Positions 48,417 to 61,249 are shown, numbered from the stretch's first letter. The stretch is 64,000 bases of DNA from Gnetum montanum (GCA_015680685.1 MNCI01000958.1:313330-377329); one strand, 5' to 3'. Notes: generated from the sequence alone by a model not told the origin. Translations and numbers: made by a program.

Positions 48417-50600
48417 GAGTCTGTCATATGAGTAAATCCATATAAGGTTCTTTGAGATTCCTTGCCCTCGGAAGCTTTAGATATGCCACCATAATAATTG
48501 CTGTTGATATATTATGGTTGAGTTTCATGCGAGCACGGAGCTAGCATCGAAAGTGTTTAGAATTAGCTTGCATGAATTTGCTTCCTATTGATGAGGAATC
48601 ACTTCAAACATTTTTAACTTTCACAGCCATTTAGTATCACAATGTAGCTTTATAAAAGGAGAACATCAATGAAAAATCCATGTTTCATTATTTATTCACT
48701 TGTCATATATCTTGTTGCACTTGTGAAGATGCCACCCATTCCGGCATTATTTTGTCAGGTCTCTGTTTCTTGTGTAAAATTGAGTTTTGTAACTTTCAGC
48801 ATGAGCAAAAGATTGTATAGAGACGTCTTCAAAAAGTGCATGTTCTATTGAACCTTGTTGGAAGGCATAGTTTTTCAAGATTTCTATTTCTTACGCCAGT
48901 TCGCAACCCTAAAGTCACGGTAAGGTGAGCACTTCAGCTCTGAGACTCCCTTTGATTAATAAATTTTTTAAATTCATATTTTCAGAATGGGTACATTTCT
49001 GAGTAATGATATGATAAACTGGGCAAAGGAAAATAAAAAATGTACGCAACTGAGTGTTCGCTCTAGTTTAAGGAAAATAGTTGTAAATCATAAAGTTAAT
49101 ATGGGAAGTAAATTTTCAAATCTAAAGCTTTTAAATTTAAGCAGATAATGAACGTATGTATTGAAAGAATTTGGTAAAGATCTTTCTGAATGTAGAACTT
49201 GCTAAAGGCCTTTGAAGTTACGTTGAGGAGAGAATAACGGAAGTTTAAACATTAGCAAATGGAAGGGCGATTTTTATTAATAATGATCACAGGGTAGCAA
49301 AAGTGATCGAGAACTTTGATGAGAAGACTTGATTTGGACCTGCAGACGCTCGTTATATTGGTTACCAACATCAGCTTGTTATTTGAGATTATTCATGGAT
49401 ACAATGGCTCTTTTATAATTTTAACAAATGACTAATTAGTCCAATGCAGAGTTCTAAATGACAAGTGGCTCTGTTATTTAAGTTCTGTACTGCCACCATA
49501 GCTTATTCCAGATAATAATGAATTTAATTTGTACATAAGCTGGAAACTACCAGGTGTTAAATTCAAATGCAAATACAGAGTTTTACATATTAAAGCTTGC
49601 CAGCAAATCTCGTCTTTTTATTATGGATTTTAAAAATATTAAGGGATTCTAAAACTGTTTTGTATAAGAGATCTGAGAGGAGGGAGAAGGATTTAGTGGA
49701 AGTAATATTCAAAAAATTTTAGTTTCAATTTTATTATTTTTTCAACTAAATAGTGTTAAGGTTAAATAAATGTGAATTATTGATTTTTTAAAAATAAAAT
49801 TATAAATGAGATGTAATAAGTGCAACTTCTATCTTGGAAATTGTAGATCAAATTCTTTATAATGCTAACTAGCCCTAAAACATGACATTCCCATGAGACA
49901 TTGATTTCTATGATCATGGAAATAAATACTTTGTGTATTTCTCTAAATCTATGATTATTTAATGAAAAAATATCAAATAGAAGTTTACTACATTTGTTAT
50001 TTTGCTAGATTATTACTTTGGATTAGGTCACTAACGTGGTAGTATTACCATTATAATTGTTGAAATTGAAACTTTGATATATGTACATGTAAGCGATAGC
50101 ACCCAGTATTATGTAGATTGTTGTCCTCAAAAGGCTCATGTTTGACTCAAGTCTTTTTATGCTTTAAAAGAAGTCAATGCAAGTATATCATTAAAAAAGT
50201 GTTGTGCATCTTGCTAAGGGTTGCTTAAGCTAAAATTCTGGTAGCTATCTTTTTTCTTTAATGTTGCTTGGTAGAATGTGTTTTCAAGTAAGGTTTTAGC
50301 TAGTTAAGTTCTAGGCAATTTTTTAATAGCTAAGGGAAAGATATATATGTTCTTAAGACCTCTCAAAAACTTAATATTGATTCAAATGGTTGCCAAATGA
50401 TCTTATTCAAATGGTTGCCAAATGATTTTCTAGAACCAAAAACATAAGGAAATCCATCTCTACTTGAATATATGTCAAATTTTCATAAAGGAACATTTTT
50501 AATATATTCCATTTCCTAGTAATTCTTTCATGGCTTTTTAGTCAAGATATGGAGACAACTTCTTTAGAGGATGTTAATTCCTTTGATAGGGGGGGCCTCC
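48417..50600 (+). other. KEA 3' UTR and AT-rich intergenic sequence
   Basis: The 3' UTR should start here; an AATAAA at 48,958-48,963 is one possible poly-A signal. Beyond it is AT-rich DNA with no recognised gene. A 24-bp tandem repeat (GGTTGCCAAATGAT-containing) lies at about 50,378-50,428. Confidence 0.5.
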
Positions 50601-51310
50601 TTGATAAAATTGATTTTTGATGAGCCATGATATTGTATCTATAACAGCTCTACATACGTCATCGTTGATGTGATGTAGTGGGCCTTGGTCACCCCTATAA
50701 ATACCAACACTTAGTTGCACCAACAAACATCAACATTTTTGCAATTTGTTTTCATAGGTTGCACTTAGTGATAGGTGTTGAGCAGTTGAATGGAATTTTT
50801 ATTCAAGTTGTACTTAAGCACAATTTATGAACAACAATAAAGATCGAAATTGTTTTCCATCATTGCAACATCCACTTAGTTTCTTTGTTTTACCTAACTA
50901 ATTTCTTTACTTAGTTTAATTTTCTTGTACTTAAGCACAATTTATGAACAACAATAAAGATCGAAATTGTTTTCCATCATTGCAACATCCACTTAGTTTC
51001 TTTGTTTTACCTAACTAATTTCTTTACTTAGTTTAATTTTCATTTCTTCAATATACTTACTTTAGTATAGTTTTTTATATTTCTTAAGCACTTTACTTTT
51101 CCACATTCATTAGTGAGGTGGAATGAGTATAGTTGGTTTCAAGCATATAAGTGTAATCATTTGATAATCCCAGTAGTGTTATTGTTTGGTTCATCCAATA
51201 GCATAACACTTGGTAACCCAATGACGGTTACATGAGCCCAAGATGTGTATGGCAAGCTAGGAATGACTGCTCATCATCATAGGATAGAATAGACTTGCAT
51301 TTTTGTTATT
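50600..51310 (+). mobile_element. LTR relic related to the gypsy element at 58 kb
   Basis: Contains a TATA-like CCTATAAATACC (about 50,695) followed by a 3' part that shares long similarity with 58,190-58,310: AATCCCAGTAGTGTTATTG, GCATAACACTTGGTAACCCA and ACATGAGCCCAAGATGTGTA against the corresponding gypsy leader words. It is therefore the LTR/leader of a sister Ty3/gypsy copy. No coding part follows. Confidence 0.6.
50808..51041 (+). repeat. Perfect 117-bp tandem duplication in the LTR relic
   Basis: GTACTTAAGCACAATTTATG and its continuation occur at 50,810 and 50,927 with no difference seen over 117 bases. Confidence 0.9.
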
Positions 51311-51537
51311 ACTTAGATTTAGATTTTATTCTCACCTTCATTATGTTTGCACTTAGGAGTAACATGAGCCAACAACATCAAGATATCATATGCCTCAGTT
51401 AGAGTTAAATCATACATTTGCACTTCTCTAACTTGAAGCAGGAAGACAACAATCACAAATCGATTATAAGCTTTTAGCATACTTATATTGTCCATCCACG
51501 GATTATAACCTGGCCAGGCATGTGCACTCGTGACTTG

Positions 51538-51598
51538 TATGATGGAGTGTTGGGATACCCTACCTTGTATGATGGAGTGTTGGGATACCCTACTGTTG
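51538..51598 (+). repeat. 30-bp tandem duplication
   Basis: CTTGTATGATGGAGTGTTGG with GATACCCTAC is repeated directly twice. Confidence 0.85.
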
Positions 51599-51844
51599 AT
51601 CACTCCTTCTCTACTCAATGTTAATCCATGTTAATCCTCTCATGGAATGTCTAAGGTCTTACTAATACTCTTTAGGTGAAAGTTGCTAGCGAGTTACTTT
51701 GCACACAATGTTTATTTCTTGATTTTATTTTGCTTTTAAGGGATTGAAATTTCCAATTCAAATATAGGTAGGGCTAGCAACAAGTCTTCATAATTATACA
51801 ATGTTATTTACTAATTATAATATGGGTCAAGATGGCACACTTCT

Positions 51845-51890
51845 TATTACCCTAATAATGAGGTGTTGGCATAGTGTAAGCTCTAATTCA
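51845..51890 (+). mobile_element. SINE 5' fragment
   Basis: AATGAGGTGTTGGCATAGTG matches the head of the SINE family at 28,332 and 54,255, here on the + strand and cut short. Confidence 0.4.
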
Positions 51891-51960
51891 TGTGTTTGAT
51901 TTTAGTGGACAATGCTAAGTTATAAAGTTCTATTTGGACTATATATCTTAGAGTATACCT

Positions 51961-52330
51961 ATGTTTCAATTATTTTGGGTTCCAACACCCCTTAATATCA
52001 TTGATTTTTTATCTAATAAAAATATCTCCCCTAAGTGCCCTTTATGTAATGACCCTGAAACCTTTGTCCATGTTTTTTGGCTTTACCCATTTGCTCAGCA
52101 TGCTTGGGAATGGGCTTCTAAGGTTTTTCCCTCATGCACTCTTACACAAGAGGCCGTAATGTATGTTTGGTTTCTTACCTATCAGGTCCAAAAACTCTCA
52201 TTTCTTATGGAAGATCCTTAGGCCCATCATCTTATATAATATTTGGAAACGTAGATGTACCACACTTTTTCAAAAGACAATTATTTCAAACTCCTTACAA
52301 CTAACTACTTCGGAAAAAATGCAAATTCTT
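51961..52330 (+). mobile_element. L1 LINE ORF2 C-terminal (zf-RVT) fragment
   Basis: Reads NISPKCPLCNDPETFVHVFW, CPFAQHAWEW-like YPFAQHAWEWASKVFPSC and, after a frame change, LWKILRPIILYNIWKRRC. This is the zinc-binding end of L1 ORF2 with CPLC...H...C spacing, followed by the short tail. A different L1 lineage from LINE-J, and AT-rich. The first Cys of the second pair is changed to Tyr. Confidence 0.75.
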
Positions 52331-52599
52331 CGGCATGTTCACTTCCAAATTATATCTCAAGCCCAAGCCGTCGTGGTGGTGGGTGGTGTGGGTGGTTGGT
52401 TGGGGGGTGGTGTGGGGGTGCCCAAGCACAAGTGAGCTACCAACAAAACAAAAAGAAGGTTTCATATACACATTCCTTGGGTTATTTTATGGTGCTTTTG
52501 ATATGTTTGAGAGTTTTTATGATAAAATTGGTGGAACCTCTTAGCTTGTAGGTCATGAGCTCTTTGTTTAGTGTGATGTTAAGGAACAATTTTGTTTCC

Positions 52600-53840
52600 A
52601 TAATGTTATTAGTTTTTATCCTTATTGTGATGATTGGTTTACTTGGATTAACTTATCAAATAGTAAGAACCAAATTTTTGAAAACTTGATCAATTTTATT
52701 TTTGCAGTTACTCATTTTGATTTTGTAACAGAAAGGTTAAATTCCACAAAGATTCATTATCAGTTCATTTTTCTATTTCTCTTAATTTGGAATTTGATTT
52801 TGAATCTCCAATTTAACATTAGAAGCCTTTTCGTATGAATGCATCATTCTTTCTTTCTCCATTCAAAAAGACATTTTGAGGTCTCTTTGAAATGGTAAAA
52901 TGAAACCCTTTGGTAATTCAAGTTGGATTGTTTAATGACCACATGCCATATAGCATATTAGAAATTCTGCTCACTATTGTGTAAACAAATTACCAAGAGA
53001 TAAAGCGAGACTTTTAAAAAATTGTAGATATGGATTCGAATCAAGACATTACATTTTTTACGTTTGATTATACTAAAGTCTAATATAGAATTGAATGATA
53101 TTTTATTATTGCTTATCTTAGTAAATATGACTCTAAAGATAAATTTATTTTAAGAGTTATGACTTTTTTTGCTAAAAGCATTAGTAGCCATGAATGTTGA
53201 TCATGTCAAGCAGTGTTGTCCTCTTTGATCCTATCTCTTCAAAAGGATCAAAAATCTAATTTGCTGCAAGGAATATTTAGTAAGAATATTATTCCCTCCT
53301 TACTAATTATGCATTCCACATAAGACTCTCCTTTTTTTATGATAAGGAAAGACAAAGCTATTGAAGATTGTTATTTTTATTATGTTAATCAATATTGAAG
53401 ACTTTTAAGCTCTCAAATTAATTAGTCAAAATATTCTATTTTCTACAATATGGGATTTCAAGATTGTGCTTTCTCTAAATCTTGGCATTTGCTAGAAAAT
53501 CAGACAACTTCAAGTTGTTAGACATTCCTACTTCCTTTACTAGATGCTCAAAAGCTTTATGGAATGTTACAGTCACAACAATTAGGTAAAAAAAACTTTC
53601 TAAATAGAAACACAAGAAGTTTTCAAGGGTTGAAAAGTTTATTGTTTATAAGTATATCATCTAATAAACTAGTATGGATCCTTGGAAGTTTCTTTTTTGT
53701 AAGCACATCTAGATAGGTAAGTCTAGAGGTAGTGATTTCTAGAAAGATAGATATTTTTTAAACTAGGTTCATTCTTTGAAAGTTATAACTATCCTAGACT
53801 ATATTACCATAAGTTGGAAGTCTTGAAGTTTTATCAGTGA
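52600..53840 (+). mobile_element. L1 LINE endonuclease/linker relic (low support)
   Basis: Heavily decayed + strand reading with YPYCDDWFTWINLSNSKNQI (about 52,620-52,680), then FVTERLNSTKIHYQF and FRMNASFF-like pieces. This is the order of the end of an L1 endonuclease (FTW.N, ERLDR, SDHYP, FRFE..W). Many stops. What follows to 54.2 kb, including a 112-codon ORF at 53,837-54,175, is not recognised. Confidence 0.45.
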
Positions 53841-54254
53841 TTTTTAGAATTTTAACAATTTTACAATTCCCACTTCAATGCTTAATAAGTTATCTCCTTA
53901 GTCTTCCCATTAATAATGAACTATGGGCTATTAAATGTCCATGCCTTTGCAATAAACAATGTAAGCTTAGAATTATTTCTATTTCATCTCTTTGTATGTA
54001 TAATCAATGCATTTCTTGGTTGACGTATCAAATTCTCTATAGCATTAATGCCTCTAAAAAGTCCATCATTTTTTATCTCTTATATAATCCGGAAGAAACT
54101 TTAATTATTCAAGATTCTAATGATGATCTTCTTGATATTTCATCCTTGGGATCCCACCTCATTACATTTTTTTAGTTTGCATTGCTTATCAATTAATAAA
54201 GATTTCATATCATCCTTTTTCTTGTTCACATAACCCAAAGATCATCCTTCTTTT

Positions 54255-54350
54255 TACAATTTATAACTTAGTGTTGCCTTGTAGAATCGAACCTATGACC
54301 TTGGGTTACTAGGCCAAGACCCTTTACACTAGGCTAACACCTCATTGTTA
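54255..54350 (-). mobile_element. tRNA-derived SINE, second copy
   Basis: Minus strand has A box TAGCCTAGTGT (54,327-54,337) and B box GGTTCGATTC (54,284-54,293), and matches the SINE at 28,332-28,477 over its head (AACAATGAGGTGTTAGCCTA). Tail truncated; no clear target duplication. Confidence 0.75.
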
Positions 54351-54490
54351 TTAATTTGATAGATCCAAGGGGTCTTAGTTAATGTAAGTAAAAATTTTAG
54401 TTTCGATTTCACATTTAAGTTACATGCAATCGATTAGAGTTATTTCATAACATCCAAGATTAGGGTGTCACAATTGGTATCAAAGCAAAC
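54351..54490 (+). mobile_element. LTR end and initiator-Met primer site
   Basis: GTGTCACAAT is followed by TGGTATCAAAGCA at 54,475-54,487, close to the tRNA-iMet primer site TGGTATCAGAGC used by copia and many gypsy elements. An LTR therefore ends near 54,473 and an internal region should begin here, but no gag coding could be recognised downstream. Confidence 0.55.
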
Positions 54491-55994
54491 CACAATTTAG
54501 GACCAAGAATTCAAGTTAAGTGGAATGTATAATAAGAGGAGAAGAGTACATGAAGAAAATTCATCATTATAAATAAATTTATTAGTGAATATTTAGGGTA
54601 CATTTATTCTAAAGATGTGGGAAAAAGAAAACATTTAAGGTGGTGCTTGATATTTGGTAAGCACATCTCTTCTATGATCAGCCAATACATTGCCTTCCAC
54701 AATAAAAGCATAAGGTTTTTCTAATAAGTGAACACTGTAAAATAATTCCTAGGAAATTATAATACAATGATCAACAACTTTTTCACTCATTAATATGTGC
54801 CTTCCAACTCCTTATATCATCCTCCAATTGACCTATTCCTATGTAAGAAGCCTCATTTCAATAATTAACACTCTTTACATCATTTTGTAAACCAAAAGAA
54901 TAGGGATAACAATACATTTAAAAATGAACATTAATTATGAATGAGCAGTACCTCAAGACCCATCTTTTCTAGTTGTAAGATATTGGCCAATTTCATTGAA
55001 TGTCAAGCATAAGAATATGAACATTCCAATTTTCCCAACACCTTCTCAAAGGATTTTCACTCCTCTAGATAGTCATCTTTAATGGGATGATGAATGAAGA
55101 CTTCCCCTCTTCAAATGTGACTAAATCTTAAGGAAAATTATATTTGTTGCTTGATTGAGAATAGAAGACATGTTCTAGTTAAGCACATTAAGCCCCATTT
55201 GAACTCAATCCCATAGAAGGTAGAAACCACAAAATTCCTCATCTATAGCATGATCCCATTGACAAAAGGATACATGAGTATTTTCAATCATGGTCATGTC
55301 AATCGGTTCTATGGAGGTCTTAGATAAGTCAAGAAGTTGAAGTTAGATAAGTCAAGAAGTTGAAGTAGGTGTGTATCAAGGGAATCAATGACCAAACTCA
55401 AAGGAGACAAACTTTGATATTCCCACCTAAGACTAGAGGATACAATAAGTACTTGAGGAGGAAGATCTACACAAGGAGAAGAACCCCTAAGAGTTTGTAA
55501 CTATTTGGAAGGCTTTTCAGTATTCCTCTTCAAACTACTTCTTTACTATACTATAGAAACTATAATTCATGAAAAACCTAAAGAAATAATAAAGTATGAT
55601 GTAACTAACTGGAAAAATAGTTTAAAAATAAAAAATAAAAAAATAAATAAAATAGGGATAGAAAGTACCCAAGTTTGAGTTTGGGATTCTTCCCTTTGAC
55701 TGGTTTGTGATTGAATTTTCCTAGATGGAAATCAATTTTTATACTTCACCCATCAAGCTATATTTTCTTACTAAAGCCACCTAGTCAAAGGCACTAAAAT
55801 ATAAAAAATATGTATAATAAAATACACTATAATAGTATTAGTAATAACCATAAGTAAGAGATAGAATTGTACCTTAGAAAGTACTTGTAAGTCTTGAGAA
55901 TTCAAATCGTCATCCATGGTTCCACCACAAGATCATCTTGAGCAAGTACAATCATAGGCTGTGAATTGTCTTTGATAAACTCAATCACAAATTA
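54491..55994 (+). other. AT-rich intergenic stretch
   Basis: Possible untranslatable interior of the LTR element above. A 25-bp tandem repeat (TTAGATAAGTCAAGAAGTTG) lies at about 55,320-55,370. No gene recognised. Confidence 0.5.
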
Positions 55995-56013
55995 TGGGTC
56001 TATTACTAACAAA

Positions 56014-56179
56014 AAAAGATCATCACATAAAGCCACAATGCTCATCTTACTAGGTGGAGTCCTAGGAGGGTTGGTAGATGAGTGAAAAACTAACCTCTTG
56101 AAGTGGCTACACCCAGGATTGAACGCAAGTTTTCAACTTAAAAAATGAACACCTTACCATCACTCCAAATGATGATCCT
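56014..56179 (-). mobile_element. tRNA-derived SINE with 19-bp target-site duplication
   Basis: A 166-bp insertion bounded by TGGGTCTATTACTAACAAA at 55,995-56,013 and 56,180-56,198, a perfect 19-bp repeat. The minus strand carries GTGATGGTAAGGTG (A-box-like) and GCGTTCAATCC (B-box-like) and ends in a T-rich tail. A fragment of the same family is at 27,432-27,490. It belongs to another SINE family than 28,332. Confidence 0.88.
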
Positions 56180-56259
56180 TGGGTCTATTACTAACAAATG
56201 CAATAAAAAAATATATGATTAATAAAAACTTTATAGAATGTAAAAGAAAAAAAATTATT

Positions 56260-56755
56260 TTACCTAATAAGAAGATCCTTCAAGTTCACCACTATCCTTA
56301 GGAATTTGACATCGATTTAAGATAGTACAACCATGCTCAATCCTTAGAAGGTTGTTGTGGGATAGAAAAGGATTTCCTTGTGAAAGATCTAGGGTTGGCA
56401 CTAACTCTTTATAATAATAAAAGTAACCATCACAATAACATCTGATTAGATAAATGAAGAGAGGAGAAATGAAAAACATTCCATATGTGCAAGGGCACAA
56501 GGAATGAAGGAATTCAAACAAAAGTATTTCAAATAATAAACATCAATCATATTGTCTACCCTCTTTTGCACCATGCAAAATATAGATATTATGCACCCTA
56601 ACCCTAGTAGTTTCCTGCAACCAATACAATCTACCAGGTAATAAGCAACAAAAGTAAAATTTATTCTCATCATTGAAGTGCTCTTTCATAAAACCTTGAG
56701 GAGGAATTTGTCCTATATTTACATAATCAAATAGTTGTTCATAGAAAATGTACAA
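56260..56755 (-). other. Unrecognised overlapping ORFs, possible gene relic
   Basis: On the minus strand three overlapping ORFs (56,755-56,543, 56,673-56,446 and 56,521-56,264) give protein-like text such as GFMKEHFNDENKFYFCCLLP and HNNLLRIEHGCTILNRCQIP ending in ELEGSSY. I recognise no family. Frame changes between them suggest a decayed coding stretch, perhaps retroelement-borne. Confidence 0.25.
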
Positions 56756-57361
56756 GTAGCAGATGATTGACTATTAATGAGGATAGAATTTTAACCCCTA
56801 TGGAAATCAAAGCAACCTCTAAGAAGAGTAAGATTTATTTAGAGTCTATAGTCTTGATAAATAAAAAACCAAACTTCAAGAACTTAAATAACGATAGTAA
56901 TGAAAAAGCCAAATATCTAAATATTTTGAATAAAAATTCATATGAAAATTTGAAAATAATAGTAAATCAAAAAGATGGAAGGATTGGATGTAAGAATATA
57001 AAATATTATTTAACAACCTAGCAACTTGAACATAAACCTCTAAAAGGGATTTTAAATCCAAAGAAAGTGAGGAAAATATTTCCTAAGCATTGTTTAGCAA
57101 TGTTAAAAGTTGAAGCCATGTTGATAATAAGAAATTATAGTAGCAATAAAAACTAAAGAAGATGATGAGAGTATGATATTGTGAATAAGATATGGTAGGT
57201 ATTTTTAAAATATAGAGGATTGATTAGGGCTACTTAATGGATAAAGTTACCATTCTTCAAACATCACTCATCAAAACTTCCACAACCTCATGCTTGAAAT
57301 CCCAAATTTCTTAAGCCCTTTCTACTAGCTACCATTGATTTGGTTAGTTGTTAAAACATAG

Positions 57362-57392
<31 letters not shown>

Positions 57393-57600
57393 CATAATAA
57401 ATATTATAGACACACACATATAAAATTTGTGTGGGCCATGTCAATCATGCATTCATGTAATAGTACTGGTCACGAACCGCACATCCCTATAGTACCACTA
57501 ATGGCACCTACTGTGCCCATTGCACATCCATGCAACAACACATGCTACCATCTAACTCATTTTTTCTTATTCAAAAAATAACCCTTAGGGTTTTATTTTT
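56756..57600 (+). other. AT-rich intergenic stretch with TA microsatellite
   Basis: An 84-codon Lys/Asn-rich ORF at 56,767-57,021 reflects base composition and matches nothing. A (TA)n microsatellite lies at 57,366-57,393. Nothing else recognised. Confidence 0.5.
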
Positions 57601-58626
57601 TGCATGGTGAGTGCTACCCTATGGCACCTAGTTGCACATAAGCATAGTGGGATCATGCTGCAATGTTGTGAGCATCAAAGTGTCACGTCAATAGACCCCC
57701 GTTGACATGGCCTCGTCAATGGGCCCCCATCGACTAGGCCCCATTTACGTGGTGTTGCCCCATCGACAAGGCCACGTCGACATAGCATTTGCTATGTGTA
57801 CAAGGCCTCATCGACGCAACCCAATAGTAAAAACTATAAATATGAGCTCACATCTATGTTTATGGGAAGGAGAGTCATAATTGTAGTAAAGCTCTTACAG
57901 GTTTTCCATTTGAGAGTTAGAATATTTATCTAAGTACCCACAGCAAGAGTCAGAAAGTGTACAAATCTTTATTCAAGCATTGTTGTACCTAAACCACATT
58001 AGTGTGTATGATAGTAAAGACAAGCCTTTTGATTAAACCTTGCAGCACTTAGAATAGATTAATGATTTATTTATGCATTTATTATTTTCATTAAATATGC
58101 AATTAATTAAGCTCAATTAGACTTTAAGCAATTATTTAATCAATTAAGTTAAATAGATTAAACAAATAAGTATGACCTCTTCAAGAATAAACATGTATTT
58201 GCTTGGTAATCCCAACAATGTTATTGCTTAGTTCACCTAGTAGCATAGCACTTGGTAACCCAGCAATGGATACATGAGTTCAAGATGTGTATAGAAAGTG
58301 GGACTGGATGCTTATTTTAGGACTAGTTAGAGACTAGTTAAGTAGTTAAATTAAATTAGTTATTAAATTACTTCATCTCTCTACTTTAAGTACCAAGGAA
58401 CATAAAACATAAAACAATAAAAATCATATGTCTCGATTACACTTAACAATACCTTTGTACATCACAAGTGTAATTGGGAAGACAACAAATGATAATTAGG
58501 GTAGGGTTCACTTCCTAGAAGACTAGTATACCGAAAGACATAAAGTCCGCAGAATTCAACTAGATGGCATGTGAAGGCTTCGTGATTCGTATGGTTGACC
58601 GTAGGGGTACCTTCATCACTCATCAT

Positions 58627-58645
58627 TGGCACCATTGTTGGGGAC
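58627..58645 (+). promoter_or_regulatory. tRNA-Asp-type primer binding site
   Basis: TGGCACCATTGTTGGGGAC differs from the tRNA-Asp primer site common in Tat/Athila elements (TGGCGCCGTTGCCGGGGAC) by four transitions, all C-to-T or G-to-A. This fixes the 5' LTR end just before 58,627. Confidence 0.75.
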
Positions 58646-58789
58646 TCTTTTTGTCTGAAACATGTGCTATCTAGGTTTAGTGAATATCAATAACATCGTT
58701 GGATGAACCCTAAGGTCAACATCATTCTCACACATAATATAATCACATAAGCACACTGATATTTTATTTGTTTTGCAAAATATCTTCTT

Positions 58790-60480
58790 CTAATAGGCAA
58801 GATGATACAAAACCACCCATTCCTCAAGAATGTAAGGTGGTATATACTCATCCAGATGAGTATGTGCCTCACTTCACCTTCATCTTGCATCAAGATGAAC
58901 AACTATAATGGCGTGATATGGAAGGCAACATTGTAATGCCTCTTGATCAATCTGTGCTTGTGATGCTACTTCAAACTCTTGAGAAGTTAGGCATCCAAGA
59001 TCTTTAAGAGGAGTATGTTATGCATGATTACAACTATTGGGACTACCATCCCACTGAAACACAACGTAAGAGAGATTGACACCAGGAAAAGCAACATGAG
59101 CTTGTGAAGGGAAAACAATGTGGGATCCCTTGTTCTTGCTTAACCAAGACAATAATGAGGACCCTTCCTTTGGGGGCTCTCAACATGAAAATTCTCAACC
59201 CCTCATTACTAGTGATGAGGGTGTGGCCCTGAATCTGCTATCCACTATCAACAATGCAGATTTGGCTAAAGATGGCAGTCAAGGTAGGGGCTCGGACAAG
59301 CATCAAGATGATAAGAAACCTGATGGACATGGCCATGACAACCAAAGGGGAGTCTATAGATACCATGGTGGTGGCAATCCTCCTCCCTCTTTGTCCTCTT
59401 CATTTGCATATTTTTCTTCTTCCTCTTTTGGTTTTGACAAATGTTGTAGAAAGAACAATCGGGATGGAGGTGAATAGTGGGACAACAATAATGATTGTTA
59501 AGCCCATAATGAATAAAGGGGTAAGTGAGGGCATCATTAATGACAACAAAATAATGATGATGATGAGCCTTTACTAGAAACCTGAAGTATGTTAAATATT
59601 GTAGAGGCTATAAAAATTCCAACTAAGCATGTGAGAGATAGTTAGATCAAGCGTCTGGATATGAACAATATTCCTAGATTTGAGGGGGGATATAACTCTC
59701 ATCCACAAACACATCTCCAAGCTTTCCAAAATGCATGTGCCTTACAAAATATTGAAAATGATTAGTAGAAATTAAAGTTATTTCCCAAGACACTCATCAA
59801 GAAAGTAGAAAGCTGGTACTTGTCCTTGGAGCCAGAATCTATTCATGGGTGGAGTATAATGCTAGAGCTATTTAATGATAAGTATTAGACGTACTTCAGA
59901 GTGTTTAATCTTAGAAGGCAAATCCAAGGATGGAAGAAAGGAAACCACGAACCCTTGAATGTCACCATGGGTAGATACTATTCTCTCATACACTGATTAC
60001 CTAGCCATGGTTATTCTCAAAGGGAACAACTTTGCCATATCATTGATGGACTTACATTGGAAATAAGGAGAACTCTTGGGGTCTATGCCCAAGGGAGACT
60101 ATAAAAACTTTGAGCCCATCAAATCCAAAGGCTAATTAAGCAAGTAGAAAAAGAAGAAGGAGAGTTGAAAAAACGAGAAAGTGTAGAGGAATACAATAGG
60201 GATCCTTCCATCAAAAAGAGGAAAGTCCAATTTTGCGACAGTGAGAAAGAATCACCTCTTAATGAGGTGTCAACATAAAGACCTTGTCGATCTAAAAATC
60301 TACATCTAAAATTTTAGCCAAGGTAGATAAAATGTGGTATTCGTTAGATGAAAAATTTCAAACTGCTCTAAAAATCACCAACGAATGAAAAGAGCAAAGT
60401 AGTGATCATAACCACAAGAGGTAGAAAGAAGTTGAACGTGCCTACCAAAGGGATAAGGACAATGTTGCTACAGTAGATGA
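58790..60480 (+). pseudogene. Gypsy gag relic
   Basis: Opens with DDTKPPIPQECKVVYTHPDE and LVMLLQTLEKLGIQDL. The retrotransposon gag domain follows at about 59,655-60,110 with NNIPRFEGGYNSHPQTHL, KVESWYLSLEPESIHGW and ELFNDKY..YFRVFNLRRQI, then a basic tail. TAG and TGA codons interrupt it (for example ENDQ-TAG-KLK). Confidence 0.75.
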
Positions 60481-61249
60481 AGTTGTGTAACTAAATCAGA
60501 TGATGATGGTAGATGTGACATCTGTTAATATGAACATCCCAAGGGATGTTGTTGCATCATGTCACACTTACAAGAGTATAGGATGTATGCTTTAGATCCA
60601 TGACTAGCAAGAAGGCAAGCACCCAGAAGGTTGTCTTATCCTCAAGACAATCCCATGCAGTCACATCAACAATAGCAATATTATCCAAGTGGAGTGCCAC
60701 TACAACCATATGAGAAATACCAACAGTGGCACCAACCATAGTCATGGGGGATGCCACCACCAAGGCAGTAATACCCTTACAGGCAACTAGATCCTATGGG
60801 TATTACATTTAGCAACCACTATCTACACATGACTCTTCCAATCATGCTTCTCCCTTCCAGCATCACTACTACCCTCTTGCATACTACAAAGCTAATTCTC
60901 CACATTCCATGAGGGATTCCACATTCCATTCTTATCCTTCTCCTATTCCTACACCTGTTCCTCCACCCTCAACCCAACTACCTACTCCATCTATGCAGAG
61001 TGAACTTCTAACCCAGCCATAGCAACGTAATGCTACTAGGGTCGTCAATCTATAAATGGTTCATCAACCAAGGGGTTCAAAACCTTGTGCTTGTAAAAGG
61101 CCCTTTTTCCAACCTAACAGCCCTACTAAGACCTCATAGACTCAGGTGGCTAATCACCCTACTCCTACTTCATCCTCTACAAATCATTTCATCGAGTCCC
61201 CTTCAAACCAAATGCCGCCCAAAATCCATACTATCATGCTTAATCATGT

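Noticed and set aside
53837-54175. 112-codon ORF
   Set aside because: Lies after decayed L1 sequence; no recognisable domain. Chance opening or retroelement debris.
56767-57021. 84-codon Lys/Asn-rich ORF
   Set aside because: Composition follows A-rich DNA; no motif, no homologue recognised.
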